Shown one piece after another: positions 58,440 to 64,000 of a DNA stretch of 64,000 nt. The stretch is from Trichoplusia ni (lineage: Eukaryota > Arthropoda > Insecta > Lepidoptera > Noctuidae). Positions within the stretch are counted from its first letter, which is position 1, and each line of letters begins with the position of its first letter. The translations under genes and the position numbers were made by a program. Below the pieces are notes generated by a model, which did not search any database, had not been told where the DNA came from, and saw nothing but the letters and a program-made list of their open reading frames with translations. Where the stretch lies: positions 6,634,001 to 6,698,000 of the forward strand of contig NC_039492.1 in the NCBI RefSeq assembly GCF_003590095.1. Direction: 5' to 3'.

Positions 58440-58690
58440 TTTTGATCTAGTGGTTACTGACCCTGACTGCTGTACCGGAGGTCATGGGTTCGATTCCTAC
58501 CCAGGACAAATGTTTGTGTGAGGAGCATAATCATTGGTTCTGAATCTGGGAGTAATTTATCTATATATGTATTTAATTAGAAATATATAAGTATGATGAT
58601 CAGCTATCTAATGCTCATAATACAAGCTTTGCTTAGTCTTTGCGTGGACTTAAGCTGAGCTAGGGAACTTAGTTATTTTAGCAATACATT
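58440..58690 (+). mobile_element. tRNA-derived SINE (+)
   Basis: Box A-like TAGTGGTTACTGACCC, box B GGGTTCGATTCC, then ACAAATGTTTGTGTGAGGAG, GTTCTGAATCTGGG and a tail with TAATACAAGCTTTGCTTAGT. It begins about 70 bases after the exon 9 donor. Confidence 0.7.
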
Positions 58691-59019
58691 TTTATGTAGA
58701 AAAAAAAACTTATTCGAATAGATTGTAGTAGTAACAATCAGTGATAACCTCGACGCGTTCAACATTAGTCATATAATCAGAAGGGTCCACATCGCAGCGC
58801 AAACGCACTCGCTCTTCAATTGTTACTCATTAAACAATAAATCGAGATGCTTGTTTGATGACGACGCAACTCTATTTGAACAAGGAACGCAATAAAATAA
58901 ACCTGCTTACGAAGTAGAATACCTTGCAAGGTTACATTTATACAGACAAGGCTTTTGGCACGGAAGCAACCCTTTTACTTTTCTGGAGTTCCGCACCCAA
59001 CAGGACGGAAACCTTTCAC

Positions 59020-59105
59020 CTTATTCCACTGTCTGTCCGTCTATCGGTACGGCTGTCACCAGGCTGTATCTCGTGAAATGTGGTAGATATATAGTTGAAA
59101 TTTAA
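59020..59105 (+). repeat. Dispersed repeat fragment
   Basis: TGTCTGTCCGTCTATCGGTA, CACCAGGCTGTATCTCGTGA and TATAGTTGAAATTT follow the family seen at 23228-23325, and it ends in an AAAT-rich run. Confidence 0.5.
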
Positions 59106-59302
59106 AAATAAATAAATAAATCGAAGATAATCAACACCAAGCCATTCAAATAAGTCAACTGTTGTTGCAGCCTAAAATATAAATGAACGACCTTTTTTGT
59201 TTTTCTTAAGCCTATTTGAACAGATCCTTGAATGTCGTGGTTCCTTTTAACTGCTATTACGACTAGTCATTAAAATAGCAATCAGCCATTCCTGCCCCAT
59301 GG

Positions 59303-59331
59303 TATTATTATTATTATATATATATATATAT
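59303..59331. repeat. (ATT)n/(TA)n microsatellite
   Basis: Four ATT units run directly into eight or so TA units. Confidence 0.85.
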
Positions 59332-60186
59332 GACGGCGCGCGGATTAATTGAGAATACTTTGTTTATTTAGACGATTTTAATTGATTGTGGAAATGTGTA
59401 TTAAGATAGTCCATAATTATTATTATAATGAGTAAGTGGTAAATTATAAAAGGGAGCGGGTTACCCCGAATAGAGTAGTAGGTGGCGCTAGGTGCGACGA
59501 CGTTCGTTTTGCTTGTCAAGACAGTTGTCATAAAAATAGCGAGCACGTACTAACCTATTGGCTCCAAATAATATTCCATCTCAACCGTCCTATTGTATTC
59601 TACTCCATAATGTTATAAGTTCACATTATACAATCTACAAGATAACATTGACGCTTTTATTTCGAACATCCCGTCGCTCATACGCCCAAGATGGAGGCCA
59701 ACCTAGACTGTTCGGAAAATGTTCCTGACGCTCCCACATCAGAAGTGGGATTACCAGCGACGCATCGTAAAAGATAAATACAGGTCAGCATGAAAATATG
59801 TCCTCAGAAAATTATTGCGATTGTTGGAAATATCTTTTTGCAATGCAACTACGAAATACATTTGGTGAAGATAATATAGACCGTTTCCTGTAATAGCATG
59901 CCTGAATTGAAGACGTGTTTTGGCAACATTTGATCAATTGAAAAACCCCAGCTGCAAATTTATGGCGATTACTCAATAGAAGTCGATGATTGATATGAGT
60001 TATGAGCACCTGAACCGCACGGATGAAGTTCTTGTCAGTGGAGAAGACTGCTATTGCTTTTACATTGGCGCACGCAGCGATGATAGAACCACGATTGTAC
60101 AGAATTGCATTTACCACAGATATTAAAAGTCGCAGTAGACTGCAACAAGAACTCGTCGCGCTTACTTTTAGAAAACAAAGCCTACT

Positions 60187-60414
60187 ATGTATGAGTATAC
60201 CATTTCGCCGATAGTGGCAATGAAGTCACGAGTAGAAGACGTTCCAAAGGCCTATAGTTGTGGCAAGCAGGATTACGTATCGAATGAGTGCCGCAACCGT
60301 ATAAAGAAAACAATCAAGTTCCTGTATAAGCTTCTAGAAGACAGAAGTGAGGTTGTTCTGAAATCGGTATCGACGATAAAGCAGTTTGTACGAGAAAAAG
60401 CAGATTTGGTTTGA
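60187..60414 (+). pseudogene. Decayed retroelement gag-like fragment with zinc-knuckle remnant
   Basis: The frame at 60187 contains AYSCGKQDYVSNEC (60250-60291), which has the spacing of a C-x2-C-x4-H-x4-C gag knuckle but lacks the first Cys and the His. Basic residues follow (RNRIKK). The neighbouring frames 60023-60214 and 60386-60592 could be frameshifted parts of the same relic. No LTR, protease or RT was found, so the class of element is unknown. Confidence 0.35.
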
Positions 60415-60569
60415 AATCTTGAAATTCGGCAAGACGTTTAAAGCTTGTCGTCTTATAATGTCGATTCAAAGAGACAGTTATTTGCGGAGGAGGAGCGACC
60501 TATGTCGACCGCTATGTCTGTACCTTAAAGTCATCGAGGGAAACTGGTGCGAAGTGCGGAGAGTGATCT

Positions 60570-62044
60570 GTACCTCTACCATGAGTTTTTAGTGACGGAG
60601 CTCGCTAGCGTCTGCGTAAAAAATATCTATGACAAAATGTACAGCGCCCCTAGCGGTCACTTGAAAAACTAAAATCGGTAGTATGAGTTGACAAATAAAA
60701 CCTATCGAAACATTCAAAACGTCTTCGACAGCGAGTAGCGAGCGCGTAACGTTTTGCGGTGGTTTCTCTAAGAAAACGGTACCATGAGTCACAAATTTGA
60801 CAGATGGTATCGACAAATACCATTACGATTGTAGTTAAGTAACTCACTTGCTAAACAAGGTGTGAAACGGTATTCGGTTTATAGTAATTGTTTAGTTTTG
60901 AGTATTTCTTGTGAGAATCATGTCGGCAAGAGAGTATTTAAAATCAAGTAGCACTAGTTAAAAGTCAATTTACATTGAATACACGCTGTCACTTTTTTAC
61001 AATGAAACATACATAAATTCATTATTAAGGAAACGCTGGAAATAAGTCAGCGTTCACAGAGGGCTCCATCCCAACCAATAGTTCATTAAGTAATATTAAA
61101 TTATATTAAAATATACTGAATATTTTACGCTCTATGAAGTTTAAAAAGTATTAGGATTATTCAAACACTAGCTGTAGCCCAGGACTCCGTCCACGTGGAC
61201 TTCAGTTTATAGCGTTCGGTGGTCTCCGTTTCCATCAGGCTATCTGTCAAATTCAATACAATCGGTTCAGTAGGATTGGCGTGAAAGCGAGACAGACAGA
61301 CAGATAAATTTTCGCATTTATAATATTAGTTTCAATAGATGCACAGTTTATCGGTATATGAAACAATTCTACAAAACTATCGCGATCAATCGGAAGACAT
61401 AGGTACTCCCCAAAGTTGCGCCACATAACCATTCCTAGGTACCCACGACACCGCTTTCAATTTAATAATGAAAAATTACTAAAACCCAAAAGAGCAAGAA
61501 GAAAAGTGTCCATCTATTTGTGATATCAAAAGAGTTCGTATAACTACATCAACCGCAATTTAAAAAAAAAAACACTTTGCGAAACTTCAACGGCAAAGAT
61601 GGCGACTTGAGCGGTCTGTTTTTTGCCATCGGAATTTAACGAAATTCTCCATAATCCGAAATCTGCGGATATATGTTGTCGACTCAAAATCAATATTTTT
61701 TTATGTTTTGTTATTCATATAAGGTTTCGATCGAGTTTACCGTAGTCCTGCATGAAATTATTAATGTAGATTTGAAGCTTTTCGGGAATATATATCTTAC
61801 TCTGTCTTTTAAGCAACGTTAGAAAGAAACAACTACATTAGGCGTGAAGTTAGGCACGTTCGACAACATGACAAGTATGACAACACGAATACTACAATAA
61901 CAATCGAGCTCTCGATAGCGAGCGCGTCAAGGTTTTTTAAACTCATGGTATGAGTCCAATCGAAAACTATTCGATCCGCGTTTATACGCTATCGACTGTA
62001 GTAAAGTCATTGACGTTTTCGATAGCAACTCATGGTAGAGGTAC
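60570..62044. repeat. Pair of inverted 17-bp arms 1.4 kb apart
   Basis: GTACCTCTACCATGAGT at 60570-60586 is exactly complementary to 62028-62044. Two more CATGAGT/ACTCATGGTA-type motifs lie between (about 60783 and 61946). This may be two inverted copies of one repeat or the ends of one element. Confidence 0.45.
61167..61330 (+). mobile_element. ACTAGCTG retroposon copy (+)
   Basis: Begins ACTAGCTGTAGCCCAGGACT, CCGTCCACGTGG, and ends ATCGGTTCAGTAGGATTGGC, GTGAAAGCGAGACAGACAGA, TTTATAATATTAGT. Confidence 0.65.
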
Positions 62045-62080
62045 TGATCGTGTTGCGCTGTGTGAGCTCCAGCGAGTATC

Positions 62081-63529
62081 GAGTTAATTTGAACTGGGTG
62101 CTTATGGTCAAGCTTTCCTTAGGATCACTAACACAACGGTGGGTCGATTACAATTTATTTTTGATAAGGAGCGGCATATTTATCAGTATGAGTTGATGGC
62201 AGTTTCGTTAAGAAGTTGGTTATTTAAGATTTTAAAGTTATTGATTTACAAAAGGGGCTATGTATAGGACAAATAAAGTGTCAAATTGAAAGAACCAAGT
62301 TTAATGTTATTTTGATCAAGGTTTGAGAAAGTGAGGTTCTCTAGTAGTGGGTGTTGTGTTTGTAACCGGATGGAAGTTACGTGTGGTAGTGACTGGATAG
62401 AGGTTACCCGTTGTGATCGTTACCTAAGGAGGTTGCATGATCATGCCCGGAGGGAGGTCATTTTGGTTTGATGCTTATGATTGGATTAAAGTTATAAGTG
62501 TGATGATGAACATTTCAGTTAAGCACTGATATGTTATAATAAGTTTCTTATTGTTTGAATGATAATAGGTGTTATTGCACATGTCATTGGCAGTTATGCG
62601 TTCTGAGTATAAGGCTGTTAACACTGTTGTTACCACTAGTAAAGATTTTATCCAAAGTGCCTATATCTTTAGTCCGAAAACTAAGTACCGTTCCAAATAA
62701 AGAACGAGGTCGAGAATGGTGATAGTATAGAATTTTAGGTCAATGGTCGGGATCGAAGCAGAGACCGTGTTAACTATGGCAGAGGTGGCGACTGAAGAGA
62801 CTATGGTGACTCTGGCTGAGATTGGGTCTTGGAGAGGCCATGGAGTCGGGTGGACTCAGTATTCACATGGAATGCGTGCGGACTTTGTATGACTCAGATT
62901 CCTGCTTTGAGATTCGTGATTAGTTCCAGTAGTGAGTTGCTGGTGGCAACTGTAAGATTGTAGAGTTACTTGGTAGCTCTGACTTAATGAAAGGTTTCTG
63001 GTAAAGAAGATACAGATGTTAAGATAAAGTCAACTATTATAATCATGATAACGAATGACCGAGTGGTGACTACTGCTGTGTTGTTCTTTGATGCATAATG
63101 ATCTTTAATAAAGCAGACTTTAGCTGACAAGTTTCCAGGCTAACGTAATACAATGCTGTGCAATACGTAGCGATATTTTGGGTTGAGTCAACGCGGCCGT
63201 GGCCGTGCGGACTTAAATGACTTTGTCCTAAAAATTAGAATTTCATATTTTTCATAAGTAAACATAAAGAAATATTCTTGGCTGAAAACAAATGTTGAAT
63301 TTTGAGCTACGAGGTTTCCGTTGGTCAAATAAGACCCAATCCACGTAAGTGTGGAGCCTGAATTTGCAACTTAACTGAGTGAATTTTTGTTCTTGGTTTC
63401 TTGTACTTTTGATAATTTGTCCCTGGGATACTTCATGAGTAGAATGTGCCGATGACGGCGCGGGTAAGTGAGTCCTACTTGTGTGGTTAGAGGAGATCAC
63501 TACTTAGCAGTTGATTCAATTTATCAGTT
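62081..63529. other. Unassigned right-hand stretch
   Basis: Less AT-rich than most introns here and rich in GG/GTG-type runs (for example 62700-62960). I see no gene, and no repeat family I can name. Confidence 0.3.
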
Positions 63530-63875
63530 GGACTGTGTGGCACCGATTGGACTGTGTGTTGGCCTGTGTGGCAAATGGCCTGTGTGGCAAATAGCCTGTG
63601 TGGCAAATAGCCTGTGTGGCAAATAGCCTGTGTGGCAAGCCTGTGTGGCAAGTAGCCTGTGTGGCGAGCCTGTGTGGCAAGTAGCCTGTGTGGCAAGCCT
63701 GTGTGGCAAGTAGCCTGTGTGGCCAGCCTGTGTGGCCAGCCTGTGTGGCAACGATTAGCCTGTGTGGCGACGATTAGCCTGTGTGGCGACAACTATCCTG
63801 TGTGGCACAAACTAGCCTGGGTGGCGAACCTGGTTGGCATTCAAGGGCCTATGTGGCATTGGTGAGCCGGTGTGT
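63530..63875. repeat. Minisatellite, core CCTGTGTGGC, units of 13, 16 and 19 bp
   Basis: About 20 tandem copies of GCCTGTGTGGC followed by spacers such as AA, AAATA, AAGTA or AACGATTA. Units at the right end (63800-63875) are the most diverged. Frames on both strands stay open because every unit length is one more than a multiple of three and the core lacks stops, so these frames are not evidence for a protein. Confidence 0.85.
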
Positions 63876-64000
63876 TTAATATTTGCTAATCTATAGCTAT
63901 AGCCGTAGTTGGAGTATAGTTCGGAGATGGATTTTATAATTTTTAAGATAGATTTGTGGAAAATGTGTCTTATGAGAAATGATAAGTGATCAGCAGTCAC

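Larger units (their letters stand above)
58369..64000 (+). other. Gene 2 intron 9 (open at the window edge)
   Basis: Holds a SINE (58440-58690), repeat fragments, a TA-rich microsatellite (59303-59331), a decayed gag-like piece (about 60190-60410), a pair of inverted 17-bp arms (60570, 62028) and a minisatellite (63530-63875). No exon resembling gene 1 exons 10 or 11 was found. Confidence 0.55.

Noticed and set aside
63487..63865. Open frames rich in H-T-G-x-P-H-R or C-V-A-S on both strands
   Set aside because: They are translations of the minisatellite, which is open in all frames for arithmetic reasons.
58369..64000. Search for gene 2 exons 10 and 11
   Set aside because: No acceptor followed by a frame resembling V-R-V-A-M-D..L-G-P-V-L-L was found by eye, so I treat the gene as running off the window.
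1..64000. CRISPR arrays, operons, Shine-Dalgarno sites, prophage
   Set aside because: The window is spliced eukaryotic DNA; the only tandem array (63530-63875) has variable short units with no regular spacers.

Overview
The window looks like nuclear DNA of an insect, most probably a moth or butterfly. It is AT-rich, its genes are split by long introns with GT/AG junctions, and it carries repeats I recognise from Lepidoptera: tRNA-derived SINEs, a 5S-rRNA-derived SINE, a retroposon that begins ACTAGCTGTTGCCCGCG, and a repeat whose tail reads like '..CCCAGCAGTG..'. There is no sign of bacterial gene organisation. Nearly all uninterrupted reading frames over 60 codons are either exon cores or chance.

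Two genes make up the coding content. They are tandem, head-to-tail paralogs on the + strand, both from the CPA2 Na+/H+ antiporter family (SLC9B, also called NHA or NHE9B). Gene 1 (3324-41330) is complete: 11 coding exons, 528 residues, with a candidate initiator near 3174 and AATAAA signals at the 3' end. Gene 2 (43778 onward) has nine coding exons (433 residues) inside the window. Its last exon or exons lie beyond base 64000, because no match to gene 1 exons 10-11 is visible after 58368. Intron phases are the same in both genes (1,2,1,2,1,0,1,0,0) and most exon lengths are identical or nearly so, so one gene arose by tandem duplication of the other.

The main biological point is that both proteins have lost the first aspartate of the paired-aspartate (DD) ion-binding motif that defines electrogenic CPA2 antiporters. 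The motif reads G-G-L-D-T-A in gene 1 and G-G-T-D-T-A in gene 2, at residues 243/244 in both. The second Asp is kept, along with the Glu, Arg and Lys positions normally found around the site. Gene 2 has also lost the S-P-A-V-V-V-P segment that gene 1 keeps. The pair may therefore be a divergent insect antiporter subfamily with changed coupling or a non-transport role. Gene 1 also has a possible alternative 3' terminal exon made by reading through a weak donor after exon 10.

Layout: 1-3173 upstream intergenic DNA with a GC-rich island; 3174-41330 gene 1; 41331-43670 intergenic with a SINE and a retroposon fragment; about 43671-64000 gene 2 (3' end missing). The introns hold mobile-element remains: a 1.5-kb non-autonomous hAT-like element with a perfect 8-bp target duplication (36163-37698), a 392-bp MITE with TA duplications (27911-28302), four tRNA-SINE copies, two 5S-SINE copies, several near-perfect hairpins, a decayed gag-like zinc knuckle (60250-60291), and a 13/16/19-bp minisatellite at the right edge (63530-63875).
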